64,000 nucleotides of DNA from Acorus gramineus (lineage: Eukaryota; Streptophyta; Magnoliopsida; Acorales; Acoraceae): NCBI GenBank assembly GCA_030737835.1, contig CM060851.1, forward strand, positions 1,178,001-1,242,000, given 5' to 3'. This document shows positions 23,421 to 35,950 of this stretch, piece by piece (the stretch's first letter is position 1; every line of letters starts with the position of its first letter). The position numbers were made by a program, and so were the translations under genes. The notes beneath the pieces are model-generated. The model did not search any database. It was not told the DNA's origin and saw only the letters and a list, made by a program, of their open reading frames with translations.

Positions 23421-25496
23421 TCACATCTTCTTTAATTTATTTTTTTTTCTAGAAATTCTCTTTGGAAATCATAAGAATGTTCTTCACCCTCTAGTGATAT
23501 ATAAAAAAAAGACCAGCGGTTACTAGCAGTTTGGATTGATTTATGTTATAGTGTAAGGATAGTTGATTGAAATAGAATACTGTAAAAATTTATGAGAGAA
23601 CAATAATAATGCGGTCATTGTGGATCAATATTTAAATTTATGTGAATGTATCTTTTATTTGATGTTTCATATGGATTTCCATTAATCTTACCTCTGTAGT
23701 TTGTGAAAAAGTTTGACAACCTTTTGTCTCTGTTTGTCATGAGTGAGTTTGTGAGAAGAAGGTGAACGAAATCTTGTGGTGATTGTGTTTGCCAAATTGA
23801 ATAACATTGATTGGTACTTGCCAGAATAAAAAAAAATTAATATAATGGATTGTGATTTTTAGCCCTTGTCGGGTAAAAATCATTATTTAGTTACCCCCTA
23901 TGACGTGGAACATAATATAAGAATAATGAAAAATAGATGATAATAGTTAAAAAAAAGTTGTTTGTTTTGATATAATAAACCTCGATAGTTACGTCTGGAT
24001 AAACTAGGATAAAGCCTTATAACTATTCTAAGGAAATGGTGGAATTGCTTATCAATGTTTATCTATGTCAATGGATAAAAATATTCTTCTCTGTCATTTT
24101 AAAAAATTTATTTTACCTAACAGAGTCACATAGATTTCAAAAACTGTCACATCTATCAAATCAATCATATATCTCTCACACTATTTTTTTAGGGGTATAA
24201 TTGTCATTTTAAAAACCATAAACTCTTATTCATCTATTATCAACCATTTATCATCACTTTATCCAAGGTGAACCAAACAAAAAAAAGTCATTTTTACGTT
24301 TCTCAATGAGAATAACAAAAAAGACAACCAAACAAAAAGTTACTTATTCAGCCTGGATTGTTATCTATCCCAGTATAGCTATCAGGAGCGAATAACCTAA
24401 TGTCACACCCCATACAGGGGGTTAGATAATTATTCAATTATAGACAATCAATAAATCATTTTTTTTTGGTGTGTTTTTGATGGTTAGCACTAGAAAATAT
24501 AATGGGACTTAATAATTCACATGACAATTATTGGCGTTACGGGTATTTGATTGTTTCCGAGGTTCTCCTCGTGGTCTGGTCGGGACATGAATTCCTGCTT
24601 AGCGTGTACCTTGTCATTCGTCTGTGAAGTGCAAAACTGTTTGATTAGACCTGATTCAATTTGATCGAATCTTACTTGCTCGGGGTGACATTTGCTCGCG
24701 AGGTATAGTACCATCCGATCAGACCTAACTCATCTCAATGAGAGACTAGTCTGATCGTGACATTCAATCGGAAAGTGTTTGCTTGTAGCTTTGTCATTTT
24801 GTCATCGCCAAACTGGGTTGCGGGCTATCGGATGCAGCGATTTATGTTCGAGTAATTTTAAACACGTGTCACCTCTCCATTGGGTGAAGATTATTTTCCT
24901 CCACAATTAAAAAATGTAATAATAAAGATATTGTTGTTTATAGTTGAGATAAAAGATGAATAATATGTAAATAATGATTTATTAGAGATAAAAAATAATG
25001 ACATTTTTTTATTTATAAGAGATGATGTGATTTATTCTAATGAAATAAATTGGATGAAAAAAATAACATTCTAATGAACTTTTATGCCCTCTTATTATGA
25101 ACTTTTATGCCCTCTTATTCTTTTCATGTTTGTGAGCTTAGTCAACTCATTTTTAACATATTTGACATTTATTTTTCTATTTAAACAAACACAGAGTGTT
25201 AAGTGAAATAATATTAATGTCAATTTATTTTTCACATATCCTAATGTATAGATATATCTATTTATTCAATACAAACAAATTAAGAGTTTGACTTTATTTA
25301 TCCAATCCACCGTCAACCACAGGATATTAGCATTTTCTACCTTTGCCTAAAAAAAAAAAAAAAAATCATCAATGGTTCCTACCCAAAATGACCAAAGTAT
25401 CCCTCCCACTTCCCTTTAAAACCCAACCCTCCTTCCCTCGTTTTTTTTAACCCCACCCACCCCACCCCTCCCAACAAATGACCTTCCCACCCCACC
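23421..25496. other. Intergenic between AIM24 and LOI1-like genes
   Basis: AT-rich. A moderately GC patch at 24540-24840 (e.g. GATCGTGACATTCAATCGG, CCGATCAGACC) resembles a decayed LTR or other repeat but has no motif I can name. A 23-bp tandem duplication (ATGAACTTTTATGCCCTCTT) sits at about 25075-25120. No gene is seen. Confidence 0.4.
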
Positions 25497-28400
25497 ATGA
25501 ACCCCATCGCCGCCCAAATCGAATCGGCGATCCGAACGTCCTCCCCCCTCCTCGCCCGCTCCCTCCACGCAAAGATCCTCCGCTCCTTTCCCCACCACCC
25601 CCTCCCTCTTTTCCTCACCACCCACCTCGTCAACATGTACTCCAAACTCGACCTCCCCCGCCTCGCCTTCACCCTCCATTCCTCCATCCCCACCACCCCC
25701 TCCGTCGTCTCCTGGACCTCCCTCATCTCCGGCTCCTCCCAGAACGGTCGCTTCTTCGACGCCCTCTCCCTCTTCGTCCGCATGCGCCGCTCCTCCGTCC
25801 CCCCCAACGACTTCACCTTCCCCTGCGTCTTCAAGGCCTCCTCCGCCCTCCGATCGATGATCGATGGCCAGATGTTACACGCCGACGCGTTCAAGTTTGG
25901 ACTCTCCAACGACGTCTACGTCGCCTCCGCCGCACTTGACATGTATCTGAAACTCGGCTTCGGACATGACGCGTTGAGGGTTTTCGATGAAATGCCGAAG
26001 AGGACTGTTGTAGCTTGGAATTCGATTGTATCGAATTCGGTGCAGTCCGGGCGGCCGGAGGAGGCGTTGGAGGTGTTCGTCCGCCTCCGCCGAGTGGGGG
26101 AGGTGGAGCCGAATGGGATCACGCACTGCGCGGTCCTCAATGCTTGCGCGGATTTGAAGGATCTGCGGTTCGGATTTCAGGTAAGCCTGTTAATTATTTG
26201 AAAAAAATCAATAGTATCTTAAAATCAGAAATATCTGAATCTGACGTATATTATAAAATTATATATGTTTGTATTATATATTGTTTATATTCGTTATACA
26301 TGATATATCATATTATTATTAAATATTAAATGTATGATAACGAAAAAAAAAATAAGACTTTAAACTTTAATTTTATTTTTCGTATGCCTTTAATATATCA
26401 CTTGATTATCTGAATTAGTGATCCGTATCCGAAGATATTCGAATAAAAAAATTAATATCTGTATATGAATAATTAAGATATGATACAGATATTAACGTAT
26501 CCGATCCGTTGACATGATTAATTTTAGGTTCACTGTCTCGTTGTCCGCGATGGGTGGGGAAGCGACGTGTCGGTCGTGAATGGGCTCGTCGACTTCTATG
26601 GGAAGTGTCATCGGACGGACCTTGCGAGGGTTGTGTTTGATTCGATCGGGGGACCAAATGACGTGTCGTGGTGTTCGATGATCGTGGTTTATATGCAGAA
26701 CAATGAGGAGGAGTCGGCGTTGGAGATGTTCTTGCGCGCGCGGAGGGGCGGGTTCGTGGTGACCGAATTCATGGCCTCGAGCGCGATCAGCGCGTGCGCG
26801 GGGATCGCGGTTTTGGACCTCGGGAGGTCGATCCATGCAACCGCCATTCGATCGCGGATCGACCGAAACGTGTTCGTCGCGTCCGCGCTTGTTGACATGT
26901 ACGGGAAGTGCGGGTCCGTCGTGGACGCTGAGCGGGTGTTCGCTGAGATGCCCGTCCGGAACTTTGTCTCTTGGAACTCGATGATCGGGGGTTATGCGCA
27001 CCAAGGGTGGGCTGACGAGGCGGTCGCGACTTTCGAAGAGATGATGCGGGAGGGTGGGGTGGCGCCGAATTACATGACGATGGTGAATGTGCTGAGCGCG
27101 TGCAGTCGGGGGGGACGAGTCGATGAAGGGTTGGAGGTGTTTGAGGGAATGAGAGGGGTGTATGGGATCGAGCCTGGGGCGGAGCATTACGCGTGCGTTG
27201 TGGACATGTTGGGGCGCGCGGGGATGGTGGAGCGGGCGTACGCGGTTATCGAAGAGATGCCGATCGAGCCGACCGTGTCTGTTTGGGGGGCGCTCCTTGG
27301 GGCGTGCCGGATGCATAGGAAGACGGAGATGGGGAGGGTTGCGGCGCTCAAGTTGTTCGAGCTTGACCCGCATGACTCTGGGAATCACGTCTTGCTGTCT
27401 AACATGTTGGGGGCTGATGGCAGGTATGCTGGATGATATTCTTTTCTTAGAATGTTTTCTTTTTCAAATCTGAGTTTTTTTTTAATATCATGATTAGAGA
27501 TTGGCATGAAAAAAGCTTGCAAATTATGACCTTAATTTGATAGTTCCTTTGTCTTTTACAATGCAATCACTGTTAGTAAGTGGTTTACTGAAATGTCAGC
27601 AGTAACTGTTTATGACAATGTTATCAATTATGACCTTAATTGTGATATTTTCATGAATAATTTTGACACGCCAAGTCTGAAAATAATCAGATAGAAACAG
27701 ATTCATAGCAAAGCTAATTTTCTCCAGCAAAATATAACTTAACACCTACATATTGAGAAGTTTAACTGGGTAATAAATTTTCATTGATTATTTTATCCTA
27801 TTTAAAGATTTTGAAGAATTTGAAAGATGTTTCATTATTAAAGAACTGAATTAATAAGTAAGCTATAACAAGAAGAGGGACCCTATTATTGAATTTTTAT
27901 CTTTATATCTTTCAGAACTCAAGAGATTCTCACTAATATGGTAGCCCTCAATACTTTCTTTATGTCCAATGAACATGTTTGAAGTGGTTTTGGTATATTT
28001 CCATTCCTCAGTTTTATTTAGTAAATCTTGGAAACACTATGTTTGTCAATTTTGGTTGTTTATATTTGAGAAACAATCACTGTCAGGTGGGAGGAGGCAA
28101 CAAAGGTAAGGAAGGAGATGAAGGGAGTGGGGATCAAGAAGGGCACTGGTTACAGCTGGATCTCCTGGAAGAATGCCATTCACGTCTTCCAAGCCAAGGA
28201 CACATCCCATGAGATGAGCATGGAAATCCATGCCACACTTGCAAAGCTAACGAGGGACATGAAGGCCATGGGGTATGTCCCCGACACCAATTTCTCTCTG
28301 TATGATGTCGAGGAGGAGGAGAAGGAGACGGAGGTGTTTTACCATAGTGAGAAGCTTGCCTTAGCATTTGGGCTCCTCTGTATCCCTCAGGGGGTCCCCA

Positions 28401-28552
28401 TTAGGATCAACAAGAATTTGAGGGTCTGCGGTGACTGCCACAGTGCGATCAAATTCATCTCGGGCATTGTAGGTCGCGAGATCATCGTGAGGGACAACAA
28501 TCGGTTCCATCATTTCAAGAATAGTTATTGCTCATGTGGGGATTATTGGTGA
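25497..28552 (+). CDS. LOI1: PPR-DYW RNA-editing factor, LOI1/MEF11-like, 3 exons
   Basis: Exons 25497-26180, 26528-27423 and 28087-28552 join in frame to 681 aa (introns phase 0 and 2, GT-AG). It starts MNPIAAQIESAIRTSSPLLA. PLS-type PPR repeats run to about residue 530 (LVNMYSKLDLPRLA, NGLVDFYGKC, ALVDMYGKCGSVVDAERVF). E motifs follow (GIKKGTGYSWI), then DYW motifs HSEKLALAFGLL and CGDCHSAIKFISGIVGREI, ending CSCGDYW. From memory it matches Arabidopsis At4g14850 (LOI1/MEF11, 684 aa) almost end to end, including YGIEPGAEHY and MVERAY. That protein edits mitochondrial transcripts and loss changes isoprenoid-inhibitor sensitivity. Exons 1 and 2 are GC-rich while exon 3 is nearer average. Two introns are unusual, as most PPR genes have none. 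Orthology is inferred without a tree. Confidence 0.88.
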
Positions 28553-30261
28553 AGTTCTTTCTCACCTTACAATGCTCCATCAACCAGTCCATAAGTCCCA
28601 CGAAGAGAGGATCTTTGCTCCTCCAAGTGGACTGGTCTGTTCTACATCTGAGTGCACTGTCATTTTATTGTTGAAGTGAATGCTGGTTTGTGAATCTCCA
28701 GAGCTTATCATCAGTATGCTAGTCTCACTTATTCTCTCATCATCAACATTGACAGGAATGAAGGATTTCGTTTCATGATCTATCAGGTCCTTTCCGTCCT
28801 CCACCCTGTTGCTTTCAAAGTGGGTTTTTGTTGAATTCAAAAATTTATTAGTGATAACATCTTATTATAGTTTTTCCACTAACATCTAGTACTGTTGTCC
28901 TATTGTCAGTAAAATCGTAGTAACATAATTCTGATTTTCTTTATTTAATCATTTTTAAAGTGAAATTGATCTATGTTAGGCTCCATAAATTGCACATGTG
29001 TGCAAGTTAGCTGTATTATATACATTTGGGGAGAAGCAAAAAATTAAAAATGAGAAGCATATGTATCAAAAATTGTGCTTCAATTGGGTGTTAAGCATAA
29101 AACTTATTCATGACTTTTCATGAAACTCGATTGTGTATTATATTTATATGATACATCTTTCATATAAAGCTGCCAAAGATATACACCTGCAAACCCTGAT
29201 GAGATTACTGCAAGAGTGGGGTAGAGGGGTTCCTCCCTGCTTACTCTTTCTCGTGCAGTGTTCTCACCCAATCAACAACAAACCAACCCCTCTAATGCTT
29301 ATGTTACATATATCTTGTTTTCCTTGGATTCATTTCACAAGGCCTGTATCACTTTATGTTAGTCTAGATCTGATCTTCTTTTTCTGTTCTATTACCCATA
29401 TTAACCATTGAATTTTGAGGTCTTGAATTGCAATCCCCAATTGGATAGCATTGAATGAACTTGACACATTGCTTTTATATTTAGGCATTATGTTGTATCT
29501 AAGCTTTCCTTTTTTATTTTAGTTACTTGTATATTATTGTCTTGCTTGATATTATAAGGTATAAGCAATTTCCTTACCTGCCAATTTTCCGCAGTCAGAA
29601 ATTAAGCATTTTCTTATATCAAATCATGGTAGCCACAACATTCATCTTTCCACTGGTGCTAACTAAGAGCATTGATAAATTTTTATCTGTTGCTTTTGTG
29701 ATGTGGTGTTCATTGTATGAATGGATTGAGACACCTTTCAATTGAGGTTTATATATATATATATAATGGTAATTGCAGGATCCTTCTTTGAATGATATGA
29801 CTGGATTTCTTAGAAGGCTACAGTAGTTTTGAACTATATCAGACTACCATAATTACATGTGGTTTTGTCGTTTTGAAAATATAATAAGACAAAAATGTGC
29901 CAAATATTCACTTGCAAGTTTTATCAACACAGAGACTGCTATTAGTTCATATCAACCTTTGGTACTTCCATTCACCTTGTACATTTCATTTAGTTGATAA
30001 ACTTAATGGTGACATATGATTTTCGTATGCTTACTCTGGAAAGGAAAAGGAGGATTTACAATTTTTTGAACTAATCTGCAATCTTTGATTCAGGTAGTTG
30101 ACTGAAGGTCTCTCATTAGTTGATTCGAGGTATCTACCGCTCAACAATGCAACAAAATTGTTTCCGATCATTGATTTTTTCTACTGACAAAGAATCGCCC
30201 TCACGAGCTCTGCATCTCACTGAGGGTTCTATGAGCTATAATGAGTAGACCAGGATTGTGG

Positions 30262-30318
30262 GATGATTCATCTCTGGCATTGTTTATCGCGGGATCATCA
30301 TTTGTGGAATCGTTTAGG
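30262..30318 (+). pseudogene. Possible fragment of a PPR DYW domain
   Basis: ATTCATCTCTGGCATTGT followed by TCGCGGGATCATCAT closely follows the DNA in exon 3 of the upstream PPR gene that encodes FISGIVGREIIV (28453-28490). The match covers about 40 bases, with gaps around it and no open frame. It could be a remnant of a duplicated 3' end 1.7 kb downstream, or chance. Confidence 0.35.
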
Positions 30319-30489
30319 TATGTCATTGGTTGTGTGAGTCATGTGTTTTTAACATTGTTTTCCAATTGTTTTGAGTTATACTGCCATACATACAGTGGAT
30401 ATTAATACTTCATTTTTCATGAAGAATAGAAAACAAAAAACTGGTAGATGTTTGTGTTATAATCTTCTGAAAAACCAAGGCTTATATAA

Positions 30490-30760
30490 CAGGGTCTTCA
30501 AGACTTGGGAAGGTCACATAATTTTTTAGCTTTCTGTTTAATTAAAGCGATTTCGCTTTTAATTAAGCAGAAAGCTAAAAAATGTTGTCAAACGCATTCT
30601 AAAAAACTGGTTTAATTAAAAAATTATTTTTAGCTTTTAGTACAAAAAAAAATTGATTTTTAAAAAACGAAAAAAATTCACTTTTCAGAAATCAAGTCTA
30701 TTTAAGTCACTTTATTCAATTTTTTTTTTCATGTGTGTTTTTAAACTGACCCTCAATAAT
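30490..30760. mobile_element. MITE family B copy with internal hairpin
   Basis: It shares, in order, TTTAATTAAAA, TTTTTAGTACAAAA, TTTTTAAAAAACG, TTTCAGAAATCAAGTC and TTTAAGTCACTTTATTCAA with the element at 60641-60916. The left part holds a near-perfect hairpin at 30522-30582: two 29-30-base arms (TTTTTTAGCTTTCTG... and its complement) around a GATT loop. Confidence 0.55.
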
Positions 30761-31009
30761 AGTAAAAAATCAGTTTTACATTAGCTCTATCAAACGCAAT
30801 ATGAATGAAATATAAGTGAAGATGAGAGCAATGATGGCATATAATGATTATGAGAGATAAAAGAACCACCAAATTATAAGAAAAATCCAATTATCATTCA
30901 TGAATTAAATTTCTAAGTGTTTTATGAGTTTTTCTGAGATATAAAACTCAGAAAAACAAACGAGGTTATCCGGGGGTTATCCAGGGGCTTATTTCCAAAA
31001 CAAACGAGG

Positions 31010-31290
31010 AAGGTTAGCGTATTGCTGATTTTAAGTGCTAATTTATAGATGTAGATTATATAAGTGCTAATTTTTTTAAGTGTTTCAGAAAGAAAAAAAA
31101 AACTTGTTTGATTTGACGGAATACTTATTTTTAAGTGTTGAATTATTCAGTGCTTATTGTATAAGTGCTGAATGTTTTATGCAGAATACTGTTTGGTTTA
31201 GCGGAAAATATAAGTACTTATTTAAATAAGTGTGTTTGGTTCACCACTTAATAGTAGTGCTTATTAGAAGGGTATTTTGGTCTATTTAAT
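31010..31290. repeat. AAGTGCT/TAAGTACTTATT-rich repeat element
   Basis: Recurrent AAGTGCTAATTT, AAGTGCTGAAT, AAGTACTTATT and GTTTGGTT(T/C)A motifs in both orientations over about 280 bases, including TTTAAATAAGTGTGTTTGGTT. This is the look of a decayed hAT-type MITE; ends were not resolved. Confidence 0.35.
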
Positions 31291-32186
31291 AAGTACTGAA
31301 TGTTATTTTGATGTTTGATTGAATAATTAAAAAACATGCTTATTTTTGAACTATTTCAAAAATATGAATTTGTTCCTCCAGAATATATGTCCCACTTTAG
31401 AGAGTGAATATTTCATAAACTTGAATATTTAAAAAACGTGTTCATTTTTCAACTATTTGAAATACATACTGTTATATGAAATAAAATATATACTGAGTTA
31501 TAATAGTGATTTTTTTCGTTTTGAAAAAATGAAGTTTTTTTTAATGTCATACACTATAATTTTATTTTTTTTCCTATCGATAAACATAGAAATACACTTC
31601 ACCATATTATATCCAAACATTAATAAAAATTCAAGCCATATAATGAAAACATGAAATTTACAAATCTATCAATGAATTTGATATCCTAAATCATAAATCA
31701 CCATAATTGAATCACTTGGAAAGTCTCCCAATTATCACAAAACAATAGTGTCTCCAATAACAGTAGCATGTTATCATCATTTCTGATGTTCAAGAGTTGC
31801 ATTAACAGAAGAGAACTAAAGATTTCAAAAAGCTACAGCAAAATTTATTAATCTCATGGGCTTCATCTTTTCCATTGTAATGCCAGAAATCATTGTTTAA
31901 GCAGCAATCCATCAATCATGCCGTGTTCCCTGAATATCATCTTCTCTAAAAAGCTAGTACCTGAGTAAACACAACAGAAAAATCAATGTTATCAGAATCA
32001 CATTATTTCATATGATGTTAAAAATGGAAACACCATCAATAACAAAACACAGGATAGCCCGTGTTCATCTTCCACTCTGTGTTATTCAGTCCTTTCTATT
32101 GTTGTCAAAATTGTCTTTGCACAGAGAAAATCAAATTCCTTTGTTGTACCCTTTAATCAATGAATTTCAAAGATATAGTCTTGTTT

Positions 32187-32270
32187 TTCCAAGATGCATG
32201 TTTTTTTTTATAGTACCCTTCTTCCAAGATGCATGTTTTTTTTTATAGTACCCTTCTTCCAAGATGCAAG
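32187..32270. repeat. 35-bp tandem repeat, 2.4 copies
   Basis: A unit beginning TTCCAAGATGCATG, then a T run, then TAGTACCCTTC, occurs at 32187-32221 and 32222-32256, with a 14-base partial third copy. The two full units are identical by eye. Confidence 0.85.
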
Positions 32271-32585
32271 TTATAATGTAAATTATACTAAATCATTCAA
32301 TCCCTTGTTTATTATTTGATGGCTGCAGAATTTCTAATTTTGAAATATATTCTTGTTAGGATAGCAAATTTGGAGCATCTATGATGGGAAAATAGATATT
32401 TACATAGTTATGGTAGTCATTAACTTGATGACTACTAAAACTATAGGAAGATATGCGCATCATAAGTCTAGATTAAATTAAAATATTCACAATGTCATAG
32501 ACATTTTAGTGTATCAAAAAGTGTCTAAATACCACCAGTAGTCGGAAAGAAATGCTTACAGGCTGTTACTGAAGATTGAAGAAAC

Positions 32586-34643
32586 TCAAGCATGTGATCG
32601 TGACCGAACAAATTCTTCCAATCGATCCCACACCTCAAGCGCTGCTGCCCGGTCTTGGTGCCTCTTGTTTTTGCTAATCTGCCAGCATTAAAATGGATTT
32701 AAAGCTGAAGTATGGATGCTAAAAAGGAATTATAAACATTAAAAAAAATGTAATATATGAAAACGGAAGGATCCAACGCACCGATATGATCTTTACATTC
32801 CACTGTTTCACAATCTTCGCAGACTCCACACTATCATCTTCAAAACGTACAAAAAACCCAATAACTGCACATGATTCAATATTTCAATGTACTGTCAGAT
32901 ATTAGGTAATGTCCTGCATCCACTAATTTTTTAATAAAGCATTTTTCACATACATTTTTGTAGAATTTCCCCTAGAACACACCTTTGTTCTCTTTAAAAA
33001 CAGGAATCACAACACACAGTTACAATGGAAATGGACTATAATTTAAAGAAGAATGCAGAAGTGACATCATATCAGTGGCTAAGTTTAATATGGTGGGTCA
33101 TATGAACATCTAGAGGCATCTTAGTTCTCGACATATCAAAATATATATTTTCATCAGCTAAAGTGGAACTTGCTGAGATCTATGAGACGTATAATTCTAC
33201 TTGCATAAACAGTAAAACTACAGGCCATAGATAAAAATAAGAGGATACAAGAATATCAATCAACATTTTCAAGAATCTACAAAATGTTATCCAAACACAA
33301 ACTCAAAACTCATCAAAGGTAATTCACCCACATCTTTCCAATTCCAAATTTACTAACATTGACCGATCGAACAAATCCTAAAATCCCTACGCCCCGAGGC
33401 TTACAAAGCAAAAAAATAGTCTGCTTTGCGCCTCACCGAGCTCAGACTTGTAGCCCACAATGATAGGGCAATGCAGCTAATATCTTGCTATGCAAACCTA
33501 GGGGGTGCTACACCAAATCCATTTCCATATCTAATTCAAAAGTCCAATACCATATGATCCAAACTACCTATAATCACTATGTTTTCAAAAATCCTCTAGC
33601 CCCTAACAATGCCATCACAAACCAATTCCAAAACATAGGTTCCAATGAAAATCTATGGAAACACGACCAAAACACATTTAAATCAAATAAGCATCAATCA
33701 CAAGCATTCACTCACTCTTGTTGAAGATCTCGACGTGGTCCTTAAACGGCCAATCCTTGAACTGCCACTCCTTCCCCAGCACGAAAACCGCCACCACCCT
33801 ATCCCAATCATCCGCCCTAAGCGCCGAAGGCTTATCCCTCACCTCATAAGCCGCAACCGCCCTATTATCCCTACTCAGCTTCTTCTGCACCGTCACCACC
33901 TCCGGCCTCTGCCCCCCTCCCTGCTTCACCTTCGCCTCCGTCGGCACAAACACCCCATCCTCCAAAAACTCCTTCACATTATAAATCGTAATCAACGTCT
34001 GAAACGCACTCGGCACGAGAATGATCGGAACCCCCTCCCCTCCCCCGATCTTGGACCCCTTAAAACTCAAAATCTTCGCCTTCGGCTTCTCCTCCTTCGC
34101 TCCTCCACCACCACCGCCCCCCTTCACCTCCATCCGCTGCCGCTCCTCCTCCCGCTTCGTCGATGCAATAAGCACGCCATAGAAATCCCGGTTCTTGCTC
34201 TCCAGAAGGGCTTCCCTGTCCTTGAGAGGGCGTTCGAGGGACCGGATCTCAAGAACCCTAATTTTCTTCGTCTGGGGTTCCTCGGGCGGGGGGAGAGGGG
34301 GTTGGGGGAGGTCGGGGTTGGGGAGTTCGATGGAGTCGGAGGTGGAGGTGCGGCCGTGGAGGTAGTCGAGGAGGGGGCGGCGGTCGGGGAGGGTGACGGA
34401 GGGGAGGCGGTGGAGGCGGGAGGATTGGAGGTAGTCGGTGTGTTTGAGGTGGTGGTTCTGGATGAAGTAGAGGAGGGTTTCGAGGGTGTAGAGGTTGCCT
34501 TGCTTGGAACGGAAGGCGGTCTCGGCCATGGCAGGGAAGGTGTAGTCGGAGCCGAAGCGGATCTCGTCGGAGTTGGCGATGCGGGTGACCTTCGAGAGCT
34601 CGCCGCGGACGGTGAAGTCGCGGAGGGCGGAGAGGGGGTCCAT
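32586..34643 (-). CDS. CDC73: CDC73 / parafibromin, PAF1 complex subunit, 3 exons
   Basis: Minus-strand exons 34643-33716, 32864-32782 and 32678-32586 join in frame to 367 aa with GT-AG introns. It starts MDPLSALRDFTVRGELSKV and has the CDC73 N-domain (IRFGSDYTFPAMAETAFRSK, LETLLYFIQNHHLKHTDYL). A Pro-rich linker and a Gly tract follow, then the Ras-like C-domain from about residue 190 (VPIILVPSAFQTLITIYNVKEFLEDG, WDRVVAVFVLGKEWQFKDWPF, IIGFFVRFEDDSVESAKIVKQWNVKII), ending WDRLEEFVRSRSHA. CDC73 is a nuclear subunit of PAF1C, which couples RNA polymerase II elongation to histone H2B ubiquitination and H3K4/K36 methylation; in Arabidopsis it is needed for FLC expression. Length is a little under the ~415 aa of Arabidopsis. 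The 851-bp intron 1 holds nothing recognisable. Confidence 0.95.
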
Positions 34644-35950
34644 TGGAGGGATTTTTGGGGGAGGGTTTTTGAGGGGGAGGGGTTTTGGGGAATTTTTATG
34701 GGCTTGTTTGGGTTAATTGCGATTTGGTCCTGGTGAATTGTTGTGTTTTTGAAGTTGCTTCCATCAGCTTTTTCAAATCGCAGTCTTTAAACACTATTTG
34801 TCAGAAATCTGTTTAAAGAAACTGCGATTATAAAACTGTTTGATTACACGATTGTAGAACAAATTTCCTACAATCGCAAAAACTGCACAATCGCGCAACC
34901 AAACACTGCCTTAATTTATACATCCAAATCGCGCAATCGTGAAAACTATGTTTATGTTGAAAATAATTTAATTTATTTTATTTTATTTATAAAAAAGTTC
35001 AGTATTAGTTAAATTCACATGAATTTATTATCTGTTTCTATTGATTTTAAAACAATATGAATTTTCACCAATCATTTTAGAGTGCGACCGCGACGTACAC
35101 AATCGTAGTTCTATGTTTTATTTTGTTTTATGTATAATAGAAATGGATTATATATTTTATATTTATGAACTTATCATATGTAAGCTGTGTGTTGGGTTAA
35201 TTGCAATTTGATCTCAGTGAAATTTTGTATTTTTGAAATTGGTCTTATGTTGAAAATAAACATGTTTGTTTTTTTTTTGTTTTCTTTTATAAGAGCACTA
35301 TATCTATTTTTATGATTTTAAAACAATATAAACTTCACCAATTTAAGAGTGTTGACACACACAATGTCAGTTCTATTTTTTATTTAGTTTTATGTAAAAT
35401 TGTTATTGGATTATAGATTTCATCTTTATGAAATTACATGTATCTGCTACATGCTTGTTAAATATTTGAAAGATTTTTTGGTTAATGATAAAAACTATTA
35501 CAGCTGTACTTACATTATAAATAAATAAAAATTAGTAGCGCCAAATATAGGAAGTTTTATACATTCAATCTCAATGCACTTTAATCTCACAACCCAGAAT
35601 AAATGACACAAACTAAACACATTCTATAAAAATAAATGCCAGAAGAAACTAAATTTTCAACCTCATGTTCAGAAGAATAGAATCCCAACAGCAATACAAA
35701 GTAAACCCATAGAAAGGAAGGAAAAACTTAAAAAAACACAGTGAATACAGACCAGTCATTCAATGTTTAAACCACCAAGTCAATTTATTTAAAACAACTA
35801 TGAACCGCCAACAACATATAAGCTTTCACCAGACCTTCATATGACCAAAAAAAAGAAGCACAAATCAAGCAAGTATAAGGTATCTGTGAGCATGTAAAGA
35901 TCTGGAAAATAGTCCCTGAGTTTACCAGATAAAAAACCATGCAAGAAACC
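34644..35950. other. Intergenic between CDC73 promoter and AGO-A 3' end
   Basis: AT-rich. Holds the 5' flank of CDC73 and a truncated MITE family A copy. It also contains what looks like a second, diverged copy of part of its own sequence: TTGCGATTTGGTCCTGGTGAA near 34716 and TTGCAATTTGATCTCAGTGAA near 35201, each followed by TTTTTGAA. No gene is seen. Confidence 0.45.
34764..34914. mobile_element. MITE family A, truncated copy in opposite orientation
   Basis: Its reverse complement begins AGGCAGTGTTTGGTTGCGCG and runs through TTTTTGCGATTGTAGG, GTGTAATCAAACAG, AGTGTTTAAAGACTGCGATTTG and AAAAAGCTG. This parallels the 13516 element up to the point of that element's poly-G run, where this copy stops. 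Confidence 0.6.

Larger units (their letters stand above)
28553..32585. other. 4-kb intergenic region between LOI1-like and CDC73 genes (converging)
   Basis: AT-rich 3' flanks of two converging genes. Contents recognised: a short PPR-like remnant near 30265, a MITE family B copy (30490-30760), an AAGTGCTTATT-rich element around 31010-31290, and a 35-bp tandem repeat at 32187. No further coding sequence is supported. Confidence 0.5.

Noticed and set aside
25478-25939. Pro/Arg-rich plus-strand frame and its minus-strand partners
   Set aside because: Shadow frames of GC3-rich exon 1 of the LOI1-like gene.
33645-34736. 363-codon plus-strand open frame
   Set aside because: Antisense shadow of the GC-rich CDC73 first exon; composition is repetitive Leu/Arg/Pro and Gly/Glu/Val.
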